Assembly (NCBI GenBank): GCA_003695605.1
Contig: RFIK01000056.1
Coordinates: 1-10,499, forward strand
DNA from: Chlorobiota bacterium
GTDB lineage: Bacteria > Bacteroidota > Ignavibacteria > Kapaibacteriales > NICIL-2
Length of the DNA: 10,499 bases
Direction: 5' to 3'
The position numbers and the translations under genes are program-made. Each line of letters opens with the position of its first letter. Position 1 is the stretch's first letter. The notes beneath the pieces were generated by a model. That model saw nothing but the letters and a program-made list of their open reading frames with translations. It ran no database searches and had not been told where the DNA came from. This document shows, one piece after another, positions 1 to 7,349 of this stretch.

Positions 1-801
1 CGCGATGCTTCCCTCCCGATCAAGTGCGATAATACCACCGCGACCTCCGAGTGCGGTCACTGCCCCAAGCACTTGGCGCGCTGCCTCCTCGAGCGGACAG
101 CCAGCTAATTCGACCAATAGCGCAAGTCGAAGCGCTGCACCAACGCGGATGAAATATTCACCATAGCCGGTACAGGCAACCGCGACACGACGATCGGCGT
201 ACGTCCCCGCACCGATGATCGGTGTATCGCCGACACGGCCGGGGAGCTTGCCTGTAACACCACCGGTTGAATTTCCCGCAGCAAGGTTGCCTCGGATGTC
301 GAGCGCAACTGCACCGACCGTCCCAAGCTCCACGCGCGCTTGCTCGGCAAGGAATCGCTCGAGTGCCCGCTGCGCCCGTTCCGTCACGAAAAACGCTGGC
401 TCGACTGCCTCACAGCCGTGCGCCAACGCAAAGCGCTCTGCACCTTCACCGGCCATCACCACATGGGGTGCATGTTCCAAGACTGCGCGTGCTGCAGCGA
501 TGGGATAGCGGATGCTCCGAACGCCAATAACTGCTCCTGCCCGCTGCGTTGCGCCATCCATGAGCGCAGCGTCGAGCTCGACTGTACCCGCGCGGGTGAG
601 CGCCGCTCCACGCCCTGCATTGAACAGTGGCTCATCCTCCAGAACACCGATTGCAACCTGTACCGCATCGAGCGCCATCCCACCGGATTCGAGCACTGCC
701 CATCCTGCATCGAGCGCGCTCTCGAGCGCTCGACAGATCGCTGGATCATCGCTCGAAGGCGTGCGATCTCCCGCACCACCGTGAATGCAGAGTGCGATCA
801 T
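1..801 (-). CDS. iaaA: Isoaspartyl peptidase / L-asparaginase (Ntn hydrolase), 3' end outside the window
   Basis: Hydrolyses beta-aspartyl (isoaspartyl) dipeptides and usually L-asparagine as well. Members of the family cleave themselves into alpha and beta chains at a Thr that becomes the nucleophile. The 267 visible residues start with MIALCIHGGAG, the usual N-terminal IHGGAG motif. NAGRGAALT lies near 61-69. The autocleavage motif GTVGAVALD puts the nucleophile at Thr161, followed by GNSTGG (177-182) and GRVGDTPIIGAGTYAD (188-203), then TGYGEYFIR. Family proteins are about 300-340 residues, so some 40-60 C-terminal residues lie beyond position 1. The ATG start overlaps the coaX stop as ATGA, which implies translational coupling as third gene of a birA-coaX-peptidase unit. 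No signal peptide is visible, so a cytoplasmic enzyme is likely. The frame is open with no stop to the window edge. Whether peptide or asparagine is the main substrate cannot be read from sequence. Confidence 0.93.
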   Translation of the reverse strand, partial: MIALCIHGGAGDRTPSSDDPAICRALESALDAGWAVLESGGMALDAVQVAIGVLEDEPLFNAGRGAALTRAGTVELDAALMDGATQRAGAVIGVRSIRYPIAAARAVLEHAPHVVMAGEGAERFALAHGCEAVEPAFFVTERAQRALERFLAEQARVELGTVGAVALDIRGNLAAGNSTGGVTGKLPGRVGDTPIIGAGTYADRRVAVACTGYGEYFIRVGAALRLALLVELAGCPLEEAARQVLGAVTALGGRGGIIALDREGSIA

Positions 802-1520
802 TGCTGCACCAGCGATAGTGCACCCTCTAGCACAAGCGTCGGCACAACCTCGACGTCCACATCGAGCGTCGCAGGCAGTACTTGAGCGATCTTGTGCGAA
901 TAACCACCTGTCAGGAATAGTGCAGCGCGCTTGTCTACACTGAAGCGTTTGAGAAGAACCGCTACCGCACCGACGAACGCAGTCAGCAGCGAACAAATTC
1001 CGCCAGTAATTGCGCTGCGCGTGTCTGCGCCAATTTCGAGTGTCCACTCCTCCAGCGTAGGTGGCACATTCAAGTGAGGGAGTAGCTCCCGCAGCACGTG
1101 TAACTGTGCGTTTGGTCCTGGGACAATGTAGCCGCCACAGATTGCAAAATCCGCATCCACGATTGTCACCGTCACTGCTGTGCCGAGATCAATGACGCCA
1201 AACGGTGGTGTTCGGTAGCGCAGCCCACCGAGGATACCGAGCACACGATCGGTACCGAGACCATCAGCGGAAATTGTCACTGGCAGATTGCCAGCTGCAA
1301 TCCGTTCTCGCGCGGAGAGAACATCCCAGCGCTCGCGAAGAAACTGTTCGAGCACGGATTCCGCCGCTGGGTTTACCGATGAAAAAACAACGGTCCGAAC
1401 AGGCGCTAACACTGCTGCGATGCTCTCCCAGTCGAGCGCTCGAGCGTCCCATGCCGCGATGTATCCATCGCTGCGGAGGATTTTCAAGCGGCTATTGCCA
1501 AGGTCTACTGCGGCATTCAT
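798..1520 (-). CDS. coaX: Type III pantothenate kinase
   Basis: Phosphorylates pantothenate with ATP, the first step of coenzyme A synthesis. It belongs to the ASKHA (acetate and sugar kinase/Hsc70/actin) fold and acts in the cytoplasm. The 240-residue protein has the phosphate-binding motif DLGNSRLK at 6-13 (family DxGNT), GTDRV near 89-93, the second motif VIDLGTAVTV at 109-118, GGYIVPGP at 129-136 and a late TGG at 204-206. Length fits the family (about 240-260). Two starts are possible: GTG at 1523, which overlaps the birA stop by 4 bp, or ATG at 1520, which overlaps it by 1 bp. The ATG is preferred because it puts the first conserved Asp at residue 6, as is usual in the family. It sits tightly between birA upstream and the peptidase gene downstream. 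Type III kinases are not feedback-inhibited by CoA and commonly occur where coaA is absent. Confidence 0.95.
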   Translation of the reverse strand: MNAAVDLGNSRLKILRSDGYIAAWDARALDWESIAAVLAPVRTVVFSSVNPAAESVLEQFLRERWDVLSARERIAAGNLPVTISADGLGTDRVLGILGGLRYRTPPFGVIDLGTAVTVTIVDADFAICGGYIVPGPNAQLHVLRELLPHLNVPPTLEEWTLEIGADTRSAITGGICSLLTAFVGAVAVLLKRFSVDKRAALFLTGGYSHKIAQVLPATLDVDVEVVPTLVLEGALSLVQQ

Positions 1521-2317
1521 CACGCAAATGGATCGTAGAGGAGACTTGTGCTATCGCGGACGAGAAGCGTTGCACCGTCGCTTGAGAGTGCACGCAGACT
1601 CCCGTCAGCATCGAAGCCGACAATCCGCACCTGCTGGCCAGTGGGGCGCAAAAGTACTACGCGCCCCTCGATCCGGAGTGCACTCATCCACGCTCCAATG
1701 ACTGCGGTGTGCTCATGGTACATCAGTCGCTCGAGGATGCCCTCTGTAAGCCGCTCGGCAAGGTGATCGGCTGGCGGTAGTGGCGTCGTGGCCACTTCGG
1801 CGAGCGACCGCACTGGGTACGGGGAATCAGGGACATTCGGCAAGTCAGCCAGATTGATGCCGATACCAACGAGAACACAGCCTACGTGCCCGCCGGTGTA
1901 GTCGGTCTCGATCAACATTCCACCAACCTTGCCCGGCGGTGCGTCGCGGGGCTTTACCCAAACGTCGTTCGGATACTTCAGCGCAAGTTGCTCAGGTGAG
2001 GCAAACTCTGCAAGCGTGTCGAGTACCGTTGTTGCAGCTGCTGCCAGCAGAACCAGTGGCGCAGAACTATCGCCGATCCACCCAGCGGGGAAGCCGACCG
2101 TCATCAGCAATGCGGTGCCGGGAATATCCATCCACGTCCGGCCATGCCTGCCGCGTCCTCGGTGCTGGTGTGCTGCAGTGACCAAGACTGGCATTGGTAG
2201 CTCGGCGAGCAGCTCGCGAGCACGATCGTTTGTCGAGCCAAGCTCATTCCAGTGCTCGATCCCGTAGCGTTGCACGCCAACGCTACGCCAAAAGCTCACG
2301 ACGTGCGTCTTTTCCAT
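1520..2317 (-). CDS. birA: Biotin--[acetyl-CoA-carboxylase] ligase, monofunctional (no HTH domain)
   Basis: Makes biotinyl-5'-AMP and transfers biotin to the acceptor lysine of biotin-dependent carboxylases. The 265-residue protein shows STND at 28-31, the biotinyl-AMP loop GRGRHGRTW at 54-62, KYPNDVWV at 114-121, KVGGMLIE at 130-137 and GIGINL at 151-156. A small C-terminal beta domain probably begins near residue 215. There is no N-terminal winged helix, so this is the short class I form and should not be a biotin repressor. The ATG at 2317 is chosen because the catalytic domain begins right after it. An upstream in-frame start near 2380 would only add low-complexity residues and would overlap the divergent mnmE. 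It begins an apparent minus-strand operon with coaX, and the start-to-start gap to mnmE is 29 bases, so any promoter overlaps mnmE coding DNA. Confidence 0.95.
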   Translation of the reverse strand: MEKTHVVSFWRSVGVQRYGIEHWNELGSTNDRARELLAELPMPVLVTAAHQHRGRGRHGRTWMDIPGTALLMTVGFPAGWIGDSSAPLVLLAAAATTVLDTLAEFASPEQLALKYPNDVWVKPRDAPPGKVGGMLIETDYTGGHVGCVLVGIGINLADLPNVPDSPYPVRSLAEVATTPLPPADHLAERLTEGILERLMYHEHTAVIGAWMSALRIEGRVVLLRPTGQQVRIVGFDADGSLRALSSDGATLLVRDSTSLLYDPFA

Positions 2318-2346
2318 TCCGCAAAAATCGCTCGTCCGACAGTCGA

Positions 2347-3714
2347 ATGTCTCTGCACTCGAACGACACAATTTGCGCACTTTCGACTCCGCCTGGGATC
2401 GGCGGATTGGCAGTCGTGCGCGTTTCTGGGCCTGAGGCGATTTCGATTACTGATGCCTGCTTCCGTGGAAAGCGGCCGCTGTGCCAGGTAGCCTCGCATA
2501 CGATTCACTACGGGCAATTCCTCCGGCCCGATGGTACAGTTGCTGACTACGTCACCGCCGCTGTGTTCCGTGCACCACGCAGCTATACAGGCGAAGACGT
2601 CGTCGAGATCACGTGCCATGGTGGCGTTGTGATGTACCGGATCATCCTCGAGTCGCTCATTGCCCGTGGAGCGCGTCTTGCGGAGCCAGGAGAATTTACC
2701 CGACGCGCGTTCGTCAATGGTCGGCTCGATTTGGTGCAAGTGGAATCTGTCGCCGAGATAATACACTCGCAAACACTTGCAGCACAAGAACTTGCACTCA
2801 AGCAGCTCGGTGGGTCCTTCACCGCGTGGATTCGCCAAATCCGCGATGAGCTTCGCAATGTTGCTGCTTTAGTGGAGCTTGAGCTCGATTTTGCGCAGGA
2901 GGACGTTGAATTCGCCGAGCGATGTGAGCTTGCCGAGCGCTTGGACAGTATAGTGGCAGATTGCCGACGGTTTATCCGTTCGTACCGTGGTGCGCAAATC
3001 CTCCGTCATGGCTTGCGGGTTGGAATTATCGGTTTTCCGAATGCGGGGAAAAGCTCGCTGTTCAATGCACTCCTTGGGAGACAGCGCGCGATCGTTTCAC
3101 CTCTGCCTGGTACGACACGTGACTACATCGAAGAAGTACTGCCAGTAGGGCGTTCCCTTGTGCGGCTGTTTGACACAGCAGGGCTTCGCACCAGTAGCGA
3201 TGCCATCGAGGTCGAAGGAATTGCGCTTGCGCGGTCAGTCATTGAACAGTGCCACGTGCTGCTTATTGTCAACGATGTAAGTATCAGCATCGAACACTCC
3301 GATCGTCTTGCGGCATCGTTGCGAGAGGAATTTCCCGGTGTGGTGCAACTGCTTGTGCACAACAAATGTGATCTGCTTCAAACCATTCCATCACCACGCA
3401 CTGAGGGCGAGCTTTTCCTTTCTGCGCGAACGGGGGAGGGAATCGAGCAAGTCGTGGAGCGATTGGAGAAGCTCATCGAAGAATCAACCGCGGAACTCGA
3501 GGTGGCACTGGTCAATGAGCGGCACCGGGAATCCCTCCTCCGCGTGGAAGCAGCGCTATCCGCTGCGCACCGTGCACTTGCGGAAGGACTGCCGGGCGAA
3601 TGCATTGCGCTCGATCTCCGGACCGCTACGCAAGAACTCAGCACGCTCCTTGGCGAGCAATGGACAAACGATCTGCTCGACCGGATATTCTCGCAGTTCT
3701 GTATCGGGAAGTGA
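2347..3714 (+). CDS. mnmE: tRNA uridine-5-carboxymethylaminomethyl modification GTPase MnmE
   Basis: GTPase subunit that works with MnmG to install carboxymethylaminomethyl or aminomethyl groups on wobble uridine 34 of certain tRNAs, using a tetrahydrofolate-bound C1 unit. The 455-residue protein starts MSLHSNDTICALSTPPG, the usual N-terminus. A tetrahydrofolate-binding N-terminal domain (about 1-120, ending EFTRRAFVNGRLDL) is followed by a helical domain. The inserted G domain has G1 GFPNAGKSS (229-237), switch PGTTRD (254-259), G3 DTAG (276-279) and G4 NKCD (339-342). The C-terminus is the catalytic CIGK (452-455). Length is standard. The frame stays open upstream to about 2194, but the ATG at 2347 matches the family start and the extension is antisense to birA. 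No Shine-Dalgarno is visible. The gene converges on the glycosyltransferase with a 45-base gap and no strong terminator. Confidence 0.97.
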   Translation: MSLHSNDTICALSTPPGIGGLAVVRVSGPEAISITDACFRGKRPLCQVASHTIHYGQFLRPDGTVADYVTAAVFRAPRSYTGEDVVEITCHGGVVMYRIILESLIARGARLAEPGEFTRRAFVNGRLDLVQVESVAEIIHSQTLAAQELALKQLGGSFTAWIRQIRDELRNVAALVELELDFAQEDVEFAERCELAERLDSIVADCRRFIRSYRGAQILRHGLRVGIIGFPNAGKSSLFNALLGRQRAIVSPLPGTTRDYIEEVLPVGRSLVRLFDTAGLRTSSDAIEVEGIALARSVIEQCHVLLIVNDVSISIEHSDRLAASLREEFPGVVQLLVHNKCDLLQTIPSPRTEGELFLSARTGEGIEQVVERLEKLIEESTAELEVALVNERHRESLLRVEAALSAAHRALAEGLPGECIALDLRTATQELSTLLGEQWTNDLLDRIFSQFCIGK

Positions 3715-3759
3715 GCTGCCAAGGCGTAGGAGGTCGAGTGGATAGTCCCGTAATGGATG

Positions 3760-4989
3760 CTATCGTGCGGAGTTGCGCGTGCTCGCAACCTCATAGAGAA
3801 ACTGAGCCAGATCCTTCCGAACGCGTTCGGTGCTGTAGCGCTCTTCGACCAATCGGCGGGCATTCTGCCCCAGTTGCTGTATGAGTGAGCGGCTGGTCAG
3901 CAGTCTGACCACTGCGTTAGCAAATGCTTCCGCTGCATCAGCTCGGATATAGTGGATGCCATCTATGCACTCAATCCCCTCAGCACCGATGCTCGTTGAG
4001 ATGACTGCCTTGCCGAGAGCCATCGCTTCGATAATTTTGCTCCGAATTCCGCTTCCCGACAGGAGGGGAACCACCAAAATGCTTTGGTTCTGCATGAAGG
4101 TGATTGCGTCGGGGACAATACCGTGCAGCACGACACCATCACGAGCTGAAAGTTTGAGATTGGCTGGTAGCGCACCGGCGATGTGGAATGTTGCCCAGGG
4201 CACACTCTGTCGGACACGCGGAAAGATTTCCCGCAGGAACCATTCCAGGCCTTGACGGTTTGGCTCCCAGTGGAGTGAGCCAATGTGGAAAAGCGTCGGT
4301 GGATCCGTCGGGTCAAATCTGGGTGGGTAATTTTCCAGGTCAACGGAGAAAGGAACAATGCAGTGCCGCCCAGAAAATCCGATCGCACGACTGTGTGCGG
4401 CATCCTCAGCAGTGATGGTCACAATTCCATCAAGGTGACCCTCACGAAAGAGCCTTTGCTCATACATAGCAAGCCGCCTGGCTTGCTCGCGGAGGTAGAG
4501 TCGCTTTGCGATAGATCGTTCGGCTGCTGCAACGCGTTCCCACAAGGAGTGCTCAATGTTATGTGCACGGTACACACGCACTGCGCTCGATCGCTCTGCA
4601 ACAAGCTCGATGTACAGTGTCGTCGGCAGTCCCTCGAAGAAGACAACATCCGGATTGAACTCTCCCAGTGCGCGTTCGAGCACAGCAGCGTATGCGGTAC
4701 TCCAAAATCTGCTCACGTGGTATGGCGTTCCATTGATGAGATTCCAGAGCGCACTCACAGGGGTTATCCTGTTATCCACGGGCGCCCACCAAAACGCGGC
4801 TCCATCATAAACGTGCGCAATCTCGGAGGGGTCAACCCAATGACGCCTGGTGTTCATCGCCACGACACCGACCTTCCATACTGGAAGCTCACGAAGCATG
4901 TCGTAGACCCTCCGTATGGCAAGTGCACCACCATCGTAGAGCCGGAAGGGAATACGGGGGTGGAGAATCAACACTCGCAACGTGTGCAT
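3760..4989 (-). CDS. Glycosyltransferase family 4 (GT-B fold)
   Basis: Probable sugar-nucleotide-dependent glycosyltransferase acting on a cell-envelope or exopolysaccharide precursor. Donor and acceptor are unknown. The 409-residue protein has an N-terminal half with VLILHPRIPFRLYDGG at 6-21 and RAHNIEH at 141-147. The C-terminal donor-binding half has FHIGSLHWEPNRQGLEWFL at 234-252 and a strong GT4 signature in two parts, VPLLSGSGIRSKIIEAM at 307-323 and TSIGAEGI at 332-339. The GSLxxxPN motif resembles the sugar transferases of exosortase-associated clusters, but no other such gene is in view. The ATG at 4989 is favoured because the first Rossmann strand starts just after it. A TTG at 5043 would add 18 poorly conserved-looking residues. 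It stands alone on the minus strand between mnmE and mnmG, so it was probably inserted between two genes that work together. Confidence 0.9.
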   Translation of the reverse strand: MHTLRVLILHPRIPFRLYDGGALAIRRVYDMLRELPVWKVGVVAMNTRRHWVDPSEIAHVYDGAAFWWAPVDNRITPVSALWNLINGTPYHVSRFWSTAYAAVLERALGEFNPDVVFFEGLPTTLYIELVAERSSAVRVYRAHNIEHSLWERVAAAERSIAKRLYLREQARRLAMYEQRLFREGHLDGIVTITAEDAAHSRAIGFSGRHCIVPFSVDLENYPPRFDPTDPPTLFHIGSLHWEPNRQGLEWFLREIFPRVRQSVPWATFHIAGALPANLKLSARDGVVLHGIVPDAITFMQNQSILVVPLLSGSGIRSKIIEAMALGKAVISTSIGAEGIECIDGIHYIRADAAEAFANAVVRLLTSRSLIQQLGQNARRLVEERYSTERVRKDLAQFLYEVASTRNSAR

Positions 4990-5039
4990 GCGAACAAAAA
5001 TAGTGGGTAGTGCGGCAAAATTCGTCGGTGGTACGCTCC

Positions 5040-5067
5040 ACAAATTGTTGAACTCGACAAATTGTTG
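5040..5067. repeat. Tandem 11-bp direct repeat ACAAATTGTTG, candidate operator
   Basis: ACAAATTGTTG occurs at 5040-5050 and again at 5057-5067, a 17-base period. Each copy contains a near-palindrome, ACAA-A-TTGT. The pair lies 51-78 bases upstream of the glycosyltransferase ATG on its coding strand, a reasonable place for a regulator or an RNA polymerase contact. No binding protein can be named. Confidence 0.45.
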
Positions 5068-5261
5068 CGCGCATGGCGCACTTCTCTGCTAGTGAGGTCT
5101 CTCGAATGTCTGGGTAGTGTACACGTGCCTACGACCGAGAGTAGATTCCCATATTCGCGGTAGCAACACGCCCATTTGCCCATAATCGTCTTTGAGCCAG
5201 GCGATGCGATCCAGTCGCGGGTGACCGTAGGTCCTTATTTTTCATCCACACTCAAATGTTG

Positions 5262-5279
5262 ATGTTTCACGTGAAACAT
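5262..5279. other. parS: parS centromere site (ParB/Spo0J binding palindrome)
   Basis: Positions 5263-5278 read TGTTTCACGTGAAACA, an exact match to the 16-bp chromosomal parS consensus. The flanking A and T extend it to an 18-bp perfect palindrome. ParB family proteins load as CTP-dependent clamps at this site to organise and segregate the origin region. It ends eight bases before the mnmG ATG, so it occupies the place where ribosome-binding sequences would be. parS sites usually cluster near oriC. No second copy was noticed in the window, and neither parA nor parB is present. Confidence 0.95.
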
Positions 5280-5286
5280 TGGCACA

Positions 5287-7158
5287 ATGGATAGCCCAAC
5301 GAACTCATTCGACGTTGTGGTTATCGGTGGTGGTCACGCAGGCATCGAGGCTGCCGCCGCATGTGCGCGGATGGGATGTCGGACCGTGCTTCTTACGATG
5401 GATAGGCGCTCGATAGGGCGACTTTCTTGCAATCCTTCGATCGGTGGTACCGCCAAGGGTCATCTCGTCAAAGAGCTCGATGCACTCGGTGGCATCATGC
5501 CCATAATCGCCGATCGGACAGGCTTACAGTTCAAAATACTCAACCGTTCGAAAGGACCCGCTGTATGGTCGCCACGGAGCCAGAATGACAAAGACCTTTA
5601 TCCAGCCTACGCACAAGCCATTCTCTCCCACATCTCGAATTTGACAGTTGCGGAAGGAACGGTTGAGGAAATCCTGGTCGCAAGGGACACTGTCCGTGGA
5701 GTACGATTGCAGTCTGGAGATGAGCTGCGATGCCGTGCGGTCATTCTCTGTGGTGGGACGTTTCTCAACGCAGTAATGTACACAGGGCTGGAAGCGACAC
5801 CTGGTGGTCGTGTCGGTGAACCACGCGCGGAGAAAATATCCGATTTTCTCGCCGGTGCAGGATTGGAGAAAGGAAGGCTCAAAACTGGCACGCCCCCGCG
5901 GGTGGATGGGCGTACGATTGATTTCTCGAAAACCACTATTGAAGTGGGAGACCATCCGCCGCGTCCATTTTCCATTCGCACACGTCGGGTGCGAAACCAA
6001 ATCGTGTGCTACTCAACCGCAACGAACGAGCGAACGCACGAGATTCTCCGCACTGGCTTCGATCGCTCCCCAATGTTCACCGGGCTAATCAAAGGGAAAG
6101 GACCGCGTTATTGCCCCTCGATCGAAGACAAAATCGCGCGCTTTGCCGAACGTGCATCCCATCCAATCATCCTCGAACCAGAAGGATTGGACACCACTTC
6201 ATTCTACGTCAACGGATTTTCGACGAGTTTGCCCGCAGACGTCCAAGAAGTTGCACTCCGCACAATCCCCGCTCTTGAGCGTGCCCACATCCTTCGCTAC
6301 GGTTATGCTGTTGAGTACGACTTTTTTTACCCGTACCAACTCCACCACACCTTGGAGACAAAGGCAATCCGTGGATTGTACTTCGCTGGGCAAATCAACG
6401 GTACTTCTGGGTACGAGGAAGCGGCCGCCCAAGGTATCGTTGCAGGGATCAATGCTGCACTTGCCCTTCGTGGCGAGGGAGAGTTCCGTCTCCTGCGCTC
6501 TGAATCCTACATTGGCGTCCTCATTGACGACCTCATCAACAAGAGCAGTGACGAACCGTACCGCATCTTTACATCGCTCGCAGAATATCGGCTACTGTTG
6601 CGACAGGACAATGCGTACGAACGTTTAGCCGACTACGGGTTTCGCTTTGGACTACTCGACCGAACGACCTATGACCGGATCCTCCACGAGCGCAAAGCAA
6701 AGAGCAATTTCCTCAGTTGGTGCCGGCAGACAAAACTTCCCCCTTCCTCCACGAATGCATTCTTAGAACTGCACGGTGAATCTCCTCTCAACGAATCCAT
6801 CACCATCGCACAACTTGCCCTCCGTCCAGCACTCGATCTCGAAGAGATCATTGCGTGGTACAGTGCGCTTCTTAACAACACCACAATACCACCTACTACT
6901 CCTTCGCTTCTCGAGCAGGTAGCAATCGAACTCAAATACGCTGGTTACATCGAACGACAGCGCAGGGAAGTCGAACAACTTCGACAGAATGAATACCGAG
7001 CAATTCCATCGAACGTTGACTACAACACCATCCCCTCATTATCGAAGGAAGCACGGGAGAAACTCTCCCGTATTCGGCCTGCTACACTCGGCCAAGCTTC
7101 CCGAATACCAGGAGTATCTGCCTCTGACTGTGCGATCTTGGCTCTCTTCGTTCGCTGA
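5287..7158 (+). CDS. mnmG: tRNA uridine-5-carboxymethylaminomethyl modification enzyme MnmG (GidA)
   Basis: FAD-dependent partner of MnmE. It uses NADH, a folate-bound C1 unit and glycine or ammonium to modify U34 of tRNAs that read split codon boxes. The 623-residue protein begins MDSPTNSFDVVVIGGGHAG, with the FAD dinucleotide motif GGGHAG at 14-19. SCNPSIGG (47-54) carries the conserved Cys48. GPRYCPSIEDK carries Cys276, which matches an essential Cys of the E. coli enzyme. EYDFFYPYQL (from 343) and FAGQINGTSGYEEAAAQG (366-383) are near-invariant signatures. The C-terminal helical tRNA/MnmE-binding domain ends DYNTIPSLSKEAREKLSRI and further. Length is normal. There is no Shine-Dalgarno sequence; the parS palindrome sits directly upstream and could fold as an RNA hairpin. 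rsmG, parA and parB, which often follow mnmG, are absent. Confidence 0.98.
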   Translation: MDSPTNSFDVVVIGGGHAGIEAAAACARMGCRTVLLTMDRRSIGRLSCNPSIGGTAKGHLVKELDALGGIMPIIADRTGLQFKILNRSKGPAVWSPRSQNDKDLYPAYAQAILSHISNLTVAEGTVEEILVARDTVRGVRLQSGDELRCRAVILCGGTFLNAVMYTGLEATPGGRVGEPRAEKISDFLAGAGLEKGRLKTGTPPRVDGRTIDFSKTTIEVGDHPPRPFSIRTRRVRNQIVCYSTATNERTHEILRTGFDRSPMFTGLIKGKGPRYCPSIEDKIARFAERASHPIILEPEGLDTTSFYVNGFSTSLPADVQEVALRTIPALERAHILRYGYAVEYDFFYPYQLHHTLETKAIRGLYFAGQINGTSGYEEAAAQGIVAGINAALALRGEGEFRLLRSESYIGVLIDDLINKSSDEPYRIFTSLAEYRLLLRQDNAYERLADYGFRFGLLDRTTYDRILHERKAKSNFLSWCRQTKLPPSSTNAFLELHGESPLNESITIAQLALRPALDLEEIIAWYSALLNNTTIPPTTPSLLEQVAIELKYAGYIERQRREVEQLRQNEYRAIPSNVDYNTIPSLSKEAREKLSRIRPATLGQASRIPGVSASDCAILALFVR

Positions 7159-7219
7159 AATGTCAAAATTACACTGAAACATCATAAATAGCATGCTTTC
7201 GCAATTTTCAAAAGACAAT

Positions 7220-7264
7220 ATGTCATACAAATCGTGAGGATCCCACTGACGTCACGTATGACAT
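7220..7264. repeat. Interrupted inverted repeat upstream of the RmlD-like gene
   Basis: ATGTCATAC at 7220-7228 pairs perfectly with GTATGACAT at 7256-7264. Inside it, GTGA (7234-7237) pairs with TCAC (7252-7255), so the two stems can stack with a one-sided 5-base bulge. The loop includes the palindrome TGACGTCA (7247-7254). GTCAT at 7273-7277 could compete for the second arm. No T-run follows on either strand, so an intrinsic terminator for mnmG is unlikely. An operator or a leader RNA structure is possible. The rest of the 191-base gap (7159-7349) shows no gene. Confidence 0.5.
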
Positions 7265-7305
7265 CCCTCATGGTCATCGCTAAGGATCGGGAAGTTTCAG
7301 AGGGA

Positions 7306-7313
7306 TAATTTTG
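7306..7313 (+). promoter_or_regulatory. Possible -7 promoter element TAATTTTG before the RmlD-like gene
   Basis: TAATTTTG fits TAnnTTTG, the -7 element known for Bacteroidota primary sigma factor promoters. It lies 36 bases upstream of the ATG at 7350, which would give a leader of roughly 30 bases. No matching -33 TTG was seen, and the host lineage is itself inferred, so support is weak. Confidence 0.25.
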
Positions 7314-7349
7314 CATTCCATTATTGTTCCACTGCTTCGCTTCAGCAGT

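Larger units (their letters stand above)
4990..5286. promoter_or_regulatory. Divergent intergenic region between the glycosyltransferase gene and mnmG
   Basis: This 297-base stretch must carry the promoters of both divergent genes. Visible elements are the 11-bp direct repeat at 5040-5050 and 5057-5067, a small inverted repeat TGCGC/GCGCA at 5066-5070 and 5076-5080, a nonamer TCATCCACA at 5242-5250 one base from a DnaA box, and the parS site at 5262-5279. A T-rich run near 5236-5242 may belong to the mnmG promoter. I see no convincing gene here; short open frames on both strands have no recognisable similarity. Confidence 0.6.

Noticed and set aside
340..885. A 181-residue plus-strand open frame opposite the isoaspartyl peptidase
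   Set aside because: Cys- and Ser-rich composition typical of a shadow frame, and the minus strand encodes a complete set of Ntn-hydrolase motifs.
3728..3740. AGGAGG followed by GTG after the mnmE stop
   Set aside because: The following frame is antisense to the glycosyltransferase gene and has no recognisable product. It shows that Shine-Dalgarno-like motifs can occur by chance here.
3741..3764. GATAG/CTATC inverted pair between convergent mnmE and the glycosyltransferase as a terminator
   Set aside because: Only 5 bp with a 14-base loop and no T-run on either strand.
4772..4780. TTATCCACG, one base from a DnaA box
   Set aside because: It lies inside the glycosyltransferase coding sequence, isolated from other boxes, and is explained by codons for VDNRI.
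4285..5010. A 241-residue plus-strand open frame opposite the glycosyltransferase
   Set aside because: It is a shadow of the GT4 gene, which has strong conserved motifs. The frame has no recognisable domain.
7171..7184. CTGAAACA half-site as a second, degenerate parS
   Set aside because: Only one half is similar and there is no symmetrical partner.
7247..7254. Palindrome TGACGTCA as a dedicated operator
   Set aside because: A single 8-bp palindrome is easily found by chance and it forms part of the loop of the larger inverted repeat; no independent support.
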